A DNA stretch of 62,494 bases from Candidatus Coprousia avicola (GTDB taxonomy: Bacteria > Actinomycetota > Coriobacteriia > Coriobacteriales > Coriobacteriaceae): positions 1 through 62,494 of the forward strand of contig DVMF01000060.1 of the NCBI GenBank assembly GCA_018715125.1, read 5' to 3'. Positions within the stretch are counted from its first letter, which is position 1. Each line of letters begins with the position of its first letter. A program made the position numbers and the translations under genes. The notes beneath the pieces were generated by a model that worked only from the letters and a program-made list of their open reading frames with translations, had not been told where the DNA came from and did no database searches. Shown here piece after piece: positions 36,921-45,751 of this stretch.

Positions 36921-36955
36921 CGGGGTGCGCGAGAGAGACAGTCCCGCGCGCCCCG
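36921..36955 (+). other. GC hairpin in the his operon leader
   Basis: Arms 36921-36931 and 36945-36955 form an 11-bp stem with one G-T pair and a 13-base loop, just before hisD. No T run and no histidine-rich leader peptide were seen, so it is not a classical attenuator. Confidence 0.4.
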
Positions 36956-37007
36956 CTTGCGTAGGTAGGAGACGGAGCCGCTTGGGGCGGTTTGAGGAGT
37001 GGTTGCT

Positions 37008-38414
37008 ATGAGGACGGTGGTGCTGGGTCCGGGCGAGCGCCTGAAGCCGGCGCAGCTTACGCGCAAGGGCGTGCTTCCGGCTGACGTCGTGTCGGCGGCG
37101 CGCGATATCGTGGCGACGGTGCGCGCGGAGGGCGATGCGGCGCTCAGCCGGTATGCGCGGGACCTCGATGGGGTCGAGCTCGAGAGCATGCGCCTGCCCG
37201 ACGAGGCGCTCGCGCACGCGCTCGAGGCGGTCGAGCCCGCGTTTGTTGCGGCGCTCGAGCGGGCGGCGGCGCAGATCCGCGCGTTTCACGAGCGCGAGCT
37301 CACGCAGAGCTGGTTTACCACGCGTCCCGACGGGACGCTTCTCGGTGTCAAGGTGACGCCCGTCGCCGCCGCGGGCATCTACGTGCCGGGCGGACGAGCC
37401 CAATATCCCTCGACGGTCCTCATGAACGCCATTCCCGCCAAGGTCGCCGGGGTCGAGCGCGTGGTGATGGTCACGCCCCCGCAGCGCGACGCCGCCCCCG
37501 GTGCGCCCGCCGTGTCGCCCTACACCTTGGCCGCCGCGCGCCTCGCGGGGGTGGACGAGGTCTATCTGGTGGGCGGTGCGCAGGCCGTGGCCGCCCTTGC
37601 GTATGGCACCGAGACCGTGCCCCGCGTCGACGTGATCACGGGCCCGGGTAACGCGTACGTGGCGGCCGCCAAGCAGATCGTCTCGGGAGACGTCGGCATC
37701 GACATGGTGGCGGGCCCCTCGGAGGTCTGCGTCCTCGCGGATGCCACGGCGGAGCCCGCCGTGGTCGCGGCCGACCTTATGGCCCAGGCGGAGCACGACC
37801 CCCTTGCCGCCTGCTACCTCGTGACCTGCGACGCGGCCTTTGCGGGCGAGGTTCAGGCCGCTATCGATATGCTGGTGCGCCAGAGCCCCCGGGCGGCCAT
37901 CACGCAGGAGTCGCTTGCGGGCGAGAGCATGGTCATCGTGGCGGCGGACCTCGCCGCCGCGCTCGATGCCGTCAACACCATCGCCCCCGAGCACCTCGAG
38001 CTGCACTGCGCTGACGCGCTCGGCCTTGTGGGCGGGATACGCAACGCGGGCGCCATCTTCGTGGGCGCCTGGAGCTCAGAGCCGCTCGGCGACTACGTGG
38101 CGGGTCCCAACCATACGCTGCCCACGGGTGGCACGGCGCTGTTCTCGAGCCCGCTTTCGGTCGAGAACTTCCAGAAGAAGTCGTCGGTGGTGTGCTATAC
38201 CCCGGCCGGCCTTATGGCGGACGCGCCGGCGACGCAGCGTCTGGCAGAGGCCGAGGGGCTGTGGGCGCATGCGCTCTCGGTGGGGCTGCGCCGCCGCCAG
38301 CTCGAGCAGGGGAGCGCCGCCCTCGCGCCCGAGACGCTCGCCGCGGCCGACCTGACGCGCATCGCGTGGCCGGGCGACGGGCCAGATGTGATCGCCGCCG
38401 GGGCGGAGGTGTAA
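37008..38414 (+). CDS. hisD: Histidinol dehydrogenase
   Basis: Oxidises histidinol to histidine in two NAD-dependent steps; 468 residues, slightly long. Signatures are [31 protein letters not shown] (here [14 protein letters not shown]), [10 protein letters not shown] and [15 protein letters not shown] 37008 has GAGGAG 8 bases upstream; the GTG at 36999 overlaps that site. It is the first gene of an eight-gene his operon. Confidence 0.96.
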   Translation: MRTVVLGPGERLKPAQLTRKGVLPADVVSAARDIVATVRAEGDAALSRYARDLDGVELESMRLPDEALAHALEAVEPAFVAALERAAAQIRAFHERELTQSWFTTRPDGTLLGVKVTPVAAAGIYVPGGRAQYPSTVLMNAIPAKVAGVERVVMVTPPQRDAAPGAPAVSPYTLAAARLAGVDEVYLVGGAQAVAALAYGTETVPRVDVITGPGNAYVAAAKQIVSGDVGIDMVAGPSEVCVLADATAEPAVVAADLMAQAEHDPLAACYLVTCDAAFAGEVQAAIDMLVRQSPRAAITQESLAGESMVIVAADLAAALDAVNTIAPEHLELHCADALGLVGGIRNAGAIFVGAWSSEPLGDYVAGPNHTLPTGGTALFSSPLSVENFQKKSSVVCYTPAGLMADAPATQRLAEAEGLWAHALSVGLRRRQLEQGSAALAPETLAAADLTRIAWPGDGPDVIAAGAEV

Positions 38415-38416
38415 GT

Positions 38417-39526
38417 ATGGCCGAGCTCTCCGCGCGCATGCGCGCCCTCGTTCAGCCGCACCTGGCCTCCATAGAGCCGTACGACCCGGCGTTTTCGCCC
38501 TGCCGCATCAATCTCTCCGCCAACGAGAACACCTATCCCGTGCCGGAGCCGGTGCGCGCGGCCATCGATGCCGCGCTGGCCGCGACGCCCCTGAACCGCT
38601 ACCCCGACCCCATGGCAAACGCCCTGCGCGATGAGCTCGCCTGCTGGCACGGTCTTGCCCGAGAGAACGTCTGCGTGGGCAACGGAGGCGACGAGCTGCT
38701 GTTCAACTTCCTCTTCGCCTTCACCGGGCGCGGCCGCACGCTCGTCACCTGCCCGCCCGATTTCAGCGAGTACGCCTTTTTCGCCTCGCTCGTCGAGGCG
38801 GACGCCGTCGCCGTCCCGCGCGACCCAAAGACCTTTGCGGTGGACGGCGACGCGCTCGTTGCCGCCGCCGCCACGGCCGACGCCGTCATCATCACCTCGC
38901 CCAACAACCCCACGGGCAATCTCGTGCCGCTTCCCCTCATCGAGCGCGTGTGCTCCGCCTGCCCGGGCCTCGTCATGGTGGACGAGGCATACGGCGAGTT
39001 CGCTCCGGCGGGCAGCTCCGCGGTGCCGCTCATCGCGCGCCATGCCAACCTCGTGGTCCTCCGCACGCTCTCCAAGGCGTTTGGGGCGGCGGGGATCCGG
39101 CTCGGCTACGTGCTCGCCGCGCCCGACGTCATCGACGTCCTCGCCGCGGTGCGCCAGATCTACTCGGTAAACGTCCTCACGCAGGCGGTTGCCACGGCGA
39201 CGGTGCGCCTGCGCGGCGCGTACCGCCCGGTGGTGGATGCGATCGTGGCCGAGCGCGCACGCATGACCGAGCGCATGGCCGCGCTCGCGCCGGCGGGGGT
39301 GACGGTCTGGCCGAGCGCGGCCAACTTCCTGCTCGTGCGCGTACCGGTTGCCTCCGAGGTGCGCCGGCGCCTGCGCGACGAGTACGATATCCTCGTACGC
39401 GACTTCAGCGCCACGCCGGGTCTCGCGGGGTGCCTGCGCCTCACCGTGGGGACGCCGGAGGAGAACGAGGCGCTCGCAGCCGCGCTCACGCGCTTGGTGA
39501 CAACGGAGGCAAAGGAGCTCTCATGA
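38417..39526 (+). CDS. hisC: Histidinol-phosphate aminotransferase
   Basis: PLP-dependent transaminase converting imidazole acetol phosphate to histidinol phosphate; 369 residues. Family features are INLSANENTYPVPEPV, LNRYPDPMANALRDEL, ITSPNNPTGNLVP, VMVDEAYGEFA and the PLP lysine in LRTLSKAFGAAGIRLGY. It starts two bases after hisD ends (GGAGGT upstream) and shares ATGA with hisB. Confidence 0.95.
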   Translation: MAELSARMRALVQPHLASIEPYDPAFSPCRINLSANENTYPVPEPVRAAIDAALAATPLNRYPDPMANALRDELACWHGLARENVCVGNGGDELLFNFLFAFTGRGRTLVTCPPDFSEYAFFASLVEADAVAVPRDPKTFAVDGDALVAAAATADAVIITSPNNPTGNLVPLPLIERVCSACPGLVMVDEAYGEFAPAGSSAVPLIARHANLVVLRTLSKAFGAAGIRLGYVLAAPDVIDVLAAVRQIYSVNVLTQAVATATVRLRGAYRPVVDAIVAERARMTERMAALAPAGVTVWPSAANFLLVRVPVASEVRRRLRDEYDILVRDFSATPGLAGCLRLTVGTPEENEALAAALTRLVTTEAKELS

Positions 39527-40236
39527 CCGTATATCGCAAACAGCCCAAGACCTTGGCCGAGACCTCGGCAGCCACCGTGTCGGAGGTGGACGCGCGCCAG
39601 AGCTCGGGTCTGACGTCGCTCTTCAAGGGCTCCGCCCTCGCGGCGGACGCACCGCGCACGGCGAGCGTCGCACGCACGACGGGCGAGACGGACATCGCCG
39701 TCACGCTCGGCATCGACGGTACGGGTACCTGCGATATCGCTACGGGCGTGCCCTTCTTCGACCATATGCTCAACGCCTTCGGACGCCACGGCCTGTTCGA
39801 CCTCAAGGTCAAGGCGACGGGCGACATCGAAGTCGACGCGCACCATACGGTGGAGGATGCGGGCATCGTGCTCGGCCAGGCCTTTGCCGAGGCGCTGGGC
39901 GACCGCCGTCAGATCACGCGCTTCGCCGACGCCACCGTGCCGCTCGACGAGGCGCTCGTGCACGTGGTGATCGATATCTCCGGGCGCGGCCAGGCGTATT
40001 GCACGCTGCCTTTGCCCACCGAGCGGGTCGGCTCGTTTGATTCCGAGCTCGCCGTCGAGTTCTTCTTCGCGTTCGCCCGCACGGCCGGCATCACCCTGCA
40101 CGTGCGCGAGCTCGCCGGCGCCAACACGCACCACATCATCGAGGCGGCGTTCAAGGCGCTCGGCCGGACGCTGCGCGCTGCCTGCGCCCTCGATCCCCGG
40201 GTCACGGGCGTCCCCTCTACCAAGGGCACGCTGTAA
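39523..40236 (+). CDS. hisB: Imidazoleglycerol-phosphate dehydratase with N-terminal extension
   Basis: Monofunctional HisB of 237 residues; the usual enzyme is about 195. The catalytic core starts near residue 46 (RTASVARTTGETDIAV), with metal-binding motifs FFDHMLNAFGRHG, DAHHTVEDAGI and ANTHHIIEAAFK. The first 45 residues have no counterpart I know. ATG 39523 overlaps the hisC stop by 4 bases and has AAAGGAG upstream, supporting the long form. There is no phosphatase domain, so the PHP enzyme at 43.4 kb is needed. Confidence 0.93.
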   Translation: MTVYRKQPKTLAETSAATVSEVDARQSSGLTSLFKGSALAADAPRTASVARTTGETDIAVTLGIDGTGTCDIATGVPFFDHMLNAFGRHGLFDLKVKATGDIEVDAHHTVEDAGIVLGQAFAEALGDRRQITRFADATVPLDEALVHVVIDISGRGQAYCTLPLPTERVGSFDSELAVEFFFAFARTAGITLHVRELAGANTHHIIEAAFKALGRTLRAACALDPRVTGVPSTKGTL

Positions 40237-40247
40237 GGAGGCGGCGT

Positions 40248-41066
40248 ATGGACTCTCTGGCGGCGCAGCTGGTGGTTGTCGACTACCACAAGGGCAATCT
40301 CTCGAGCGTGGTGCGCGGCTTGGCGCGCGCGGGCGCCTCTGCCGTCATCTCGGACGACCCCGAGGTCATACGAAGGGCCGCGGGCATCGTGCTCCCCGGC
40401 GTGGGCTCGTTTTACGACGCCATGAGCTATCTCGCGGCATCGGGCGAGGCCGATGCCATCCGCGATGCCGTCACCGGGCCGTGCGCGGTACCGTTTCTGG
40501 GTATCTGTCTGGGCCAGCAGCTGCTGTTCGAGCGGGGGGACGAGGGGGTGCCCGCCGAGGCTCCCGCCCAGGCGCCCGCTGACGACCGGGGCAGCGGCCT
40601 CGCTCCCGGCGCGGTGTTTGAGGCGGAGGGCGTGCGCTGGGTCCGTGGCCTGGGCCTTCTGCCGGGCTCGTGCACGCGGCTGCCCGCCGGGCGCCTCAAG
40701 GTGCCGCATGTGGGATGGGACCAGATCCATCTGACGCCCGCGGGGGCCGCGTCGCCGCTTCTCGCCGACGTGGCCGAGGGCGCGAACGTCTACTTCACCC
40801 ACTCATATGCCTTGGGTGACGACGCGGAGCCCGCGCTCGTGGCGGCGCGTACGTTCTACGCCCGGGCGATTCCCGCCGTCATCGCACGGGGCAACCTGTT
40901 TGGCTGCCAGTTCCATCCAGAGAAATCCTCTGCCCACGGCCAGCAGATCCTCAAGAACTTCGTCGCGATCTGCGCGCGCGCCCGCAGCGCTTCCACGCAC
41001 GGCGACGGTGCCGCGCCGGATGTGGCGCATCGCGCCGCGCCCGCTTCCCAGGAGGTGTCCGCATGA
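40248..41066 (+). CDS. hisH: Imidazole glycerol phosphate synthase, glutaminase subunit
   Basis: Glutamine amidotransferase of 272 residues; usual length is about 205. The catalytic cysteine is in FLGICLGQQLLF, and histidine/glutamate in FGCQFHPEKSS. An alanine/proline-rich insertion follows the cysteine motif (about residues 100-125), and a 35-residue tail follows the core. It supplies ammonia to HisF. A strong AAGGAGG precedes the ATG, and the 3' end overlaps hisA by 4 bases. Confidence 0.92.
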   Translation: MDSLAAQLVVVDYHKGNLSSVVRGLARAGASAVISDDPEVIRRAAGIVLPGVGSFYDAMSYLAASGEADAIRDAVTGPCAVPFLGICLGQQLLFERGDEGVPAEAPAQAPADDRGSGLAPGAVFEAEGVRWVRGLGLLPGSCTRLPAGRLKVPHVGWDQIHLTPAGAASPLLADVAEGANVYFTHSYALGDDAEPALVAARTFYARAIPAVIARGNLFGCQFHPEKSSAHGQQILKNFVAICARARSASTHGDGAAPDVAHRAAPASQEVSA

Positions 41067-41842
41067 TTCTCTTTCCCGCCATCGACCTCATCGCCGGGCA
41101 GGTGGTGCGCCTCGAGCGGGGCGACCGCGCCCGGTGCACGGTGTACGCCTCCGACCCCGTGGCGCAGGCCCGCGCCTTTGCCGAGGCCGGAGCCCGCTGG
41201 GTGCACGTGGTCGATCTCTCCGCCGCGCTCGAGGAGGACGAGGACGCCCGCGCTGCCAATACGGCGGCGATTCGCGCCATCTGCGGCATCGAGGGTCTCT
41301 CGGTCGATGTGGGCGGCGGCGTCCGCTCGCTCGCGCGCATCGACGAGCTCGCCGGCTTTGGCTGCAAGCGCATCGCGCTCGGTACGGTGCTCGTGACCGA
41401 GCCCGGTTTTGCCGAGGTCGCCGCTCGGGGCTTTGGCGAGCTGCTGGTGGCGGACGTCGCCGCGCGAGATGGCCGCGTCAAGGTCAACGGCTGGCGCGAC
41501 GACGTGTCGCGCGCGCTGGACGACGTGGTGGGCGAGCTGGCGAGCCTCGGCTTCAGGCACCTTGTCTACACCGATATCGCCCGCGACGGCATGCAGACGG
41601 GCATCGACGTCGCGGCGTATCGCCGGGTCGCCGCACAGGCGGGTTTTCCGGTGGTGGCGTCCGGCGGCATCTCGTCGGTCGACGATATCCGCGCGCTCGC
41701 GGCGGCGGGGCAAGACGTGATCGAGGGCGCCATCGTCGGCCGCGCGCTGTACGAGGGCGCGTTCACGGCGGCAGAAGCGCTCGCGGCGGCGCGCGGCGAG
41801 GGCAGGCCCGACCAAGCGGCTGAGAGGGGGCGCTCATGCTGA
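41063..41842 (+). CDS. hisA: ProFAR isomerase
   Basis: Phosphoribosylformimino-5-aminoimidazole carboxamide ribotide isomerase of 259 residues, a TIM barrel. Catalytic aspartates appear in [14 protein letters not shown] and [13 protein letters not shown], with VDVGGGVRS and [13 protein letters not shown] as phosphate-binding loops. It starts within the hisH stop and overlaps hisF by 7 bases. Confidence 0.95.
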   Translation: MILFPAIDLIAGQVVRLERGDRARCTVYASDPVAQARAFAEAGARWVHVVDLSAALEEDEDARAANTAAIRAICGIEGLSVDVGGGVRSLARIDELAGFGCKRIALGTVLVTEPGFAEVAARGFGELLVADVAARDGRVKVNGWRDDVSRALDDVVGELASLGFRHLVYTDIARDGMQTGIDVAAYRRVAAQAGFPVVASGGISSVDDIRALAAAGQDVIEGAIVGRALYEGAFTAAEALAAARGEGRPDQAAERGRSC

Positions 41843-42618
41843 CGAAGCGCGTCATACCCTGTCTCGATGTGCGCGACGGCCGTGTGGTCAAGGGCGTCAA
41901 CTTCGTCGACCTGCGCGATGCGGGCGACCCGGTCGAGCTCGCGCGCGCCTACGATCGCGAGGGCGCCGACGAGGTCGTCTTCCTCGACATCACGGCGACG
42001 AGCGACAACCGTGCGACCACCATCGACATGGCGTCGCATGCGGCGGAGGAGCTTGCCATCCCCTATACCGTGGGAGGCGGGTTCCGCGACCTCGCGGGCA
42101 TGCGGCAGATGGTTGCCGCCGGGGCGGACAAGGTGTCCGTCAACTCGGCGGCGGTGCGCCGCCCCGCGCTCATCACCGAGGCGGCTGCCGCCTTTGGCAG
42201 CCAGGCGGTGGTAGTCGCCATCGACGCCAAGCGCGTGGGCGAGCCCGGCGCGCCGGGGGCGGATCGCTGGGAGGTCTACCTCGCGGGCGGGCGCACGCCC
42301 ACGGGTATCGACGCGGTCGCCTGGGCCGAGGAGGCGGCGCGGCGCGGCGCGGGCGAGATCCTGCTTACGAGCATGGACCGTGACGGCACCAAAGAGGGCT
42401 TCGACCTCGCCCTCACCCGCGCGGTGGCGCGCGCCGTGCCCATACCGGTCATCGCGTCGGGCGGTGTGGGCGCGCTCGAGCACTTCGCCGAGGGCATCAT
42501 CGAGGGCGAGGCAGACGCGGTGCTGGCGGCGAGCGTGTTCCACTTCGGTACCTTCAGCATCCGCGAGGTGAAGGAATACATGGCGGCCCAGGGCATACCG
42601 GTGCGGCTGGACTTCTGA
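41836..42618 (+). CDS. hisF: Imidazole glycerol phosphate synthase, cyclase subunit
   Basis: TIM-barrel cyclase of 260 residues acting with HisH. Seen motifs are [67 protein letters not shown] and [13 protein letters not shown]. The catalytic aspartates in CLDV and MDRDG are intact. It overlaps hisA by 7 bases. Confidence 0.96.
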   Translation: MLTKRVIPCLDVRDGRVVKGVNFVDLRDAGDPVELARAYDREGADEVVFLDITATSDNRATTIDMASHAAEELAIPYTVGGGFRDLAGMRQMVAAGADKVSVNSAAVRRPALITEAAAAFGSQAVVVAIDAKRVGEPGAPGADRWEVYLAGGRTPTGIDAVAWAEEAARRGAGEILLTSMDRDGTKEGFDLALTRAVARAVPIPVIASGGVGALEHFAEGIIEGEADAVLAASVFHFGTFSIREVKEYMAAQGIPVRLDF

Positions 42619-42686
42619 GACGAGCCTCACCGACCGGGAAGATGCGTCAAAACGACCCCGTCCCCAAATCAACCATGGAGGAAACG

Positions 42687-43004
42687 ATGACGATTGATGA
42701 GCTGACCTTCGACGAGCGCGGGCTCATCCCGGCGGTGGTGCAGCAATGGGATACCGGCGAGGTGCTCATGGTCGCGTGGATGAACGCCGAGTCGCTCGCC
42801 CTCACGCGGAAAACGGGCACCACGTGGTTTTGGAGCCGCAGCCGCCAAGAGCTGTGGAACAAAGGGGCCACGAGCGGGAACATGCAGCAGGTGCGCGAGA
42901 TTCTCGCCGACTGCGACGCCGACACGCTGCTGGTGAAGGTCGACTCGCCCGGTCCCGCCTGCCACACCGGCGCGCGCAGTTGCTTTTTCAACGAGCTTGA
43001 CTGA
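42687..43004 (+). CDS. hisI: Phosphoribosyl-AMP cyclohydrolase
   Basis: Zinc/magnesium enzyme of 105 residues opening the purine ring of PR-AMP. Motifs [31 protein letters not shown], the metal-binding [12 protein letters not shown] and [11 protein letters not shown] are conserved. ATG 42687 is chosen over ATG 42675 because GGAGG (42678-42682) lies between them. PR-ATP pyrophosphatase is a separate gene downstream. Confidence 0.95.
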   Translation: MTIDELTFDERGLIPAVVQQWDTGEVLMVAWMNAESLALTRKTGTTWFWSRSRQELWNKGATSGNMQQVREILADCDADTLLVKVDSPGPACHTGARSCFFNELD

Positions 43005-43040
43005 ACCGGCCCCGCCCCGGGGCGGACGAAAGGACGAACC

Positions 43041-43358
43041 ATGGGAGAGCGCACGGCAAACGTGCAGGACGGCCATATCGGCGAGACGCTTGAGAGCCTC
43101 GCCGCCACCATTCGCGGACGGCGTACGGCATCGCCTGAGGAGAGCTACACGGCCCGCCTGCTTGCGGGTAAGGAGGACAGCCTGCTTAAGAAGCTTGCCG
43201 AGGAGGCGAGCGAGGTCATCATGGCCTGCAAGGATGGCGATCACGACCATATCCGCTACGAGGCGGCCGACCTCGCCTACCATCTCCTCGTCGTGCTCGA
43301 GCGCTACGGGGTGACCGTAGAAGAGCTCGCCGGGGAGCTCGACGCGCGCATGAAGTAG
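43041..43358 (+). CDS. hisE: Phosphoribosyl-ATP pyrophosphatase
   Basis: MazG-like pyrophosphohydrolase of 105 residues. The helical motif SYTARLLAGKEDSLLKKLAE with EEASEVIMACK and EAADLAYHLLVVL matches HisE. It is the last gene of the his operon; a GC hairpin between it and the convergent phosphatase may end transcription. hisG and hisZ are not in this operon. Confidence 0.94.
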   Translation: MGERTANVQDGHIGETLESLAATIRGRRTASPEESYTARLLAGKEDSLLKKLAEEASEVIMACKDGDHDHIRYEAADLAYHLLVVLERYGVTVEELAGELDARMK

Positions 43359-43406
43359 CCCCACACGCGGGGCCTGCGCGCCCCGATGCGGCCATGGCGT
43401 GCGGCG

Positions 43407-44333
43407 CTACAGCGCGACGGTCTCCCACGAGCCGTCGGCGCACGGGGCGTCGAAGGTGCGGTAGCCGATCTCGTACGCATGGCGCTGCGCCTCTGCGACG
43501 CCGGAGCAGATGTCGCACGCCACATGGGCGTCGGAGCTGAAGGTGATGGGCACGCCCGCGCGGCAGAAGCGCTCGAGCAGCCCTGCGGCGGGATAATAGT
43601 CGCCCACGCCCTTGCGGATGCCCGCACTCGAGATCTCGATGCGGCGTCCCGTATCGTGCGCGCAGGCGGCCATCTCGTCCCAGAGGGGACGAAGGTCGAT
43701 GGTGGCGGCGAGTCCCTCGGCGCAAAAGCGCTGGACAAGATCGGGGTGCGCCATCACGTCGAAGGCAAGCGGGCTCTCGCACGCGCGGCACCACGTCGCC
43801 GCATAGCGGCGCCAGACCTCATCGGGACCGAGCTCATGCCAGATATGCTGGTCCTCCCGGTCGTCGATCCAGCCGGAGCAGCGACCGGGCGCATTGGCGC
43901 ACGCAACCCTTTCCGCAGAGTCGTCGGTAGTACCGGGGGAGGCGGCACCGGCGGCGATCTCACCGGGGTCGCCGAGCCAATGGACGCTTCCCAGACGCAC
44001 GACGGCGCCCGCGCTCCACCTCTCCACGAAGGGCTCGCAGCCCTCGTACCAATCGCACTCGAAGCCGTAGAGATAGGCGAGGCCGGGGGCGATCTCGCCG
44101 GCGAGGGCGCATGCCTCATCGAATGCGGCGCGATGGGCGCCAAGCGCGCTTTTTGCCACCGAGACCGCGCAGGTGGGGTCCATGCTCGCCGGCAGCGTGA
44201 GGTGGTCGGTCGACACGAGCACCCGGCAGCCCGCGCGCGCCGCGGCGCGCACGTTCTCCTCGAACGTGGCGGCCCCGTCCGAGAAGCGGGTGTGGGTGTG
44301 GCAGTCGACGATGGCGTTTGCGGGCAATCCCAT
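43407..44333 (-). CDS. hisK: Histidinol-phosphatase, PHP family
   Basis: PHP-fold metal phosphatase of 308 residues. The N-terminal metal motif is VDCHTHTRFSDGAA, followed by STDHLTLP, LYGFECDWY, the long central GSVHWLG and a C-terminal FSSDAHVACDI. These match HisJ/HisK histidinol phosphatases. It supplies the step missing from the monofunctional HisB and is convergent to hisE. The start at 44333 has AGGAGCC upstream. Other PHP phosphatases are possible, but the context is strong. Confidence 0.87.
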   Translation of the reverse strand: MGLPANAIVDCHTHTRFSDGAATFEENVRAAARAGCRVLVSTDHLTLPASMDPTCAVSVAKSALGAHRAAFDEACALAGEIAPGLAYLYGFECDWYEGCEPFVERWSAGAVVRLGSVHWLGDPGEIAAGAASPGTTDDSAERVACANAPGRCSGWIDDREDQHIWHELGPDEVWRRYAATWCRACESPLAFDVMAHPDLVQRFCAEGLAATIDLRPLWDEMAACAHDTGRRIEISSAGIRKGVGDYYPAAGLLERFCRAGVPITFSSDAHVACDICSGVAEAQRHAYEIGYRTFDAPCADGSWETVAL

Positions 44334-44410
44334 GGCGGCTCCTAGGCTAGAGGATGTGAGTCGGGGTACCATGAAGGCATTGTACAGCCCGCGTGTCTTC
44401 GGGAGGCCTC

Positions 44411-44782
44411 ATGACCGACACCGCTTACGTTCTCTTTATCGAGTATCCCAAGTGCTCCACCTGCAAGAAAGCCAAGAAATGGTTAGATGAGCACGGCATT
44501 GCCTACACGGACCGCCATATCGTGGAGGATAACCCCACCGCCGCGGAGATCGCCGAGTGGCAGGAGCGCGCGGGGCTTCCCGTGCGCCGTTTCTTCAACA
44601 CGAGCGGTATGAGGTACCGCGAGCTCGGTCTCAAGGCCAAGCTCGACGCCGGCATGAGCGACGAGGAGGCGCGCGAGCTCCTCGCGACGGACGGCATGCT
44701 CGTCAAGCGCCCCATCGTGGTGACGGACGACACGGTGCTCGTGGGATTTCGCGAGGCGGCATGGGCGGAGGCGCTGCTCTAG
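44411..44782 (+). CDS. ArsC/Spx-like thioredoxin-fold protein (YffB type)
   Basis: A 123-residue ArsC-family protein. The redox motif CSTCKKAKKWLDEHG has two cysteines at residues 14 and 17, as in Spx-like proteins; the C-terminal ML-KRPIVV motif is also conserved. It lacks a recognisable arsenate resistance context. GGGAGG precedes ATG 44411. It lies 77 bases upstream of larB and could share its transcript. A thiol-stress or metal-related role is a guess. Confidence 0.85.
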   Translation: MTDTAYVLFIEYPKCSTCKKAKKWLDEHGIAYTDRHIVEDNPTAAEIAEWQERAGLPVRRFFNTSGMRYRELGLKAKLDAGMSDEEARELLATDGMLVKRPIVVTDDTVLVGFREAAWAEALL

Positions 44783-44859
44783 AGGCGCCATTTGACCTGA
44801 AGCACCCTCCAGGTGCGACGATGGATGGGAACATGACGGAACGCAGTGGAAGGGCGCGT

Positions 44860-45642
44860 ATGGATGCACACGATTTGGAGCGGCTGGCGCAGGCTGTCGC
44901 CGCGGGAGAGATGGACCCCCATGAGCTGGTAGAGCGCGTCCATCTCGACGCGGTGAGCGATCTGGGGTATGCCCAGGTCGATACCGCCCGCGGGGTGCGC
45001 ACCGGCGTGTCCGAGGTCATCTACGGTGCCGGCAAGACGGCGGAGCAGATCGCGGGCATCGTGGGCGCCATGCGCGCCGCGGGGCAGGAGCGCATCCTCA
45101 TCACCCGGCTCGATCCCGCAAAGAACGCCGCGCTCGCCGAAGCCCCCGCGTTCGCCGCGGCACGGGACGACTACACCTATCACGATGATGCCCGTGCCGG
45201 CGTGGTGGGCGCGCTGCCGGAGCCCTCGGGCAACGGCGACATCCTCGTCATCACGGCCGGCACGAGCGATGCGACAGTGGCGGCCGAGGCCGCGCTCACG
45301 GGGCGGTTCCTGGGCAACCGCGTGCGCGTGGTCAACGATGCGGGGGTCGCGGGCATCCATCGGTTGCTCCGTCATGCGGAAGACATCGCCCGCGCGCAGG
45401 TCATCATCGCCATCGCCGGCATGGAGGGCGCGCTGCCGAGCGTGGTGGGCGGCCTTGCCTCCTGCCCGGTCATCGCCGTGCCCACGAGCGTGGGGTACGG
45501 TGCCAACCTCGGCGGCGTCACCGCGCTGCTCGCGATGATCAACAGCTGCGCGAGCGGCATCTCCGTCGTCAACATCGACAACGGCTTCGGTGCGGCGTAT
45601 CAGGCGTCGCTCATCAACCACCTGACGGGGCCGCGCGCCTAA
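44860..45642 (+). CDS. larB: LarB, nickel-pincer cofactor biosynthesis carboxylase/hydrolase
   Basis: LarB carboxylates and hydrolyses nicotinic acid adenine dinucleotide in the first step of nickel-pincer nucleotide synthesis. The protein is about 260 residues. The N-terminal DLGYAQVDTARGVRTGVSEV and the PurE-like C-terminal half with ITAGTSDATVAAEAA, RVVNDAGVAGIHRL, GMEGALPSVVGGL and VPTSVGYGANLGGV are characteristic. ATG 44860 has GGAAGGG 5 bases upstream; ATGs at 44821 and 44833 are less well placed. LarC lies 13 kb away; LarE was not found. Confidence 0.93.
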   Translation: MDAHDLERLAQAVAAGEMDPHELVERVHLDAVSDLGYAQVDTARGVRTGVSEVIYGAGKTAEQIAGIVGAMRAAGQERILITRLDPAKNAALAEAPAFAAARDDYTYHDDARAGVVGALPEPSGNGDILVITAGTSDATVAAEAALTGRFLGNRVRVVNDAGVAGIHRLLRHAEDIARAQVIIAIAGMEGALPSVVGGLASCPVIAVPTSVGYGANLGGVTALLAMINSCASGISVVNIDNGFGAAYQASLINHLTGPRA

Positions 45643-45673
45643 CGGGATGCTCAGCCCGAAAAAGCGCCCTGAA

Positions 45674-45715
45674 AAAGCCGCCGCCACCTCGAGTCGCTGA
45701 GGTGGCGGCGGCTTT
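45674..45715. terminator. Bidirectional terminator between larB and nagA copy 2
   Basis: Arms 45674-45690 and 45699-45715 form a perfect 17-bp stem with an 8-base loop, with A and T tracts on the two sides. Confidence 0.9.
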
Positions 45716-45751
45716 ACGTGCCCTGCGGCGGGCCGTTGCGGGGGCGCGATG

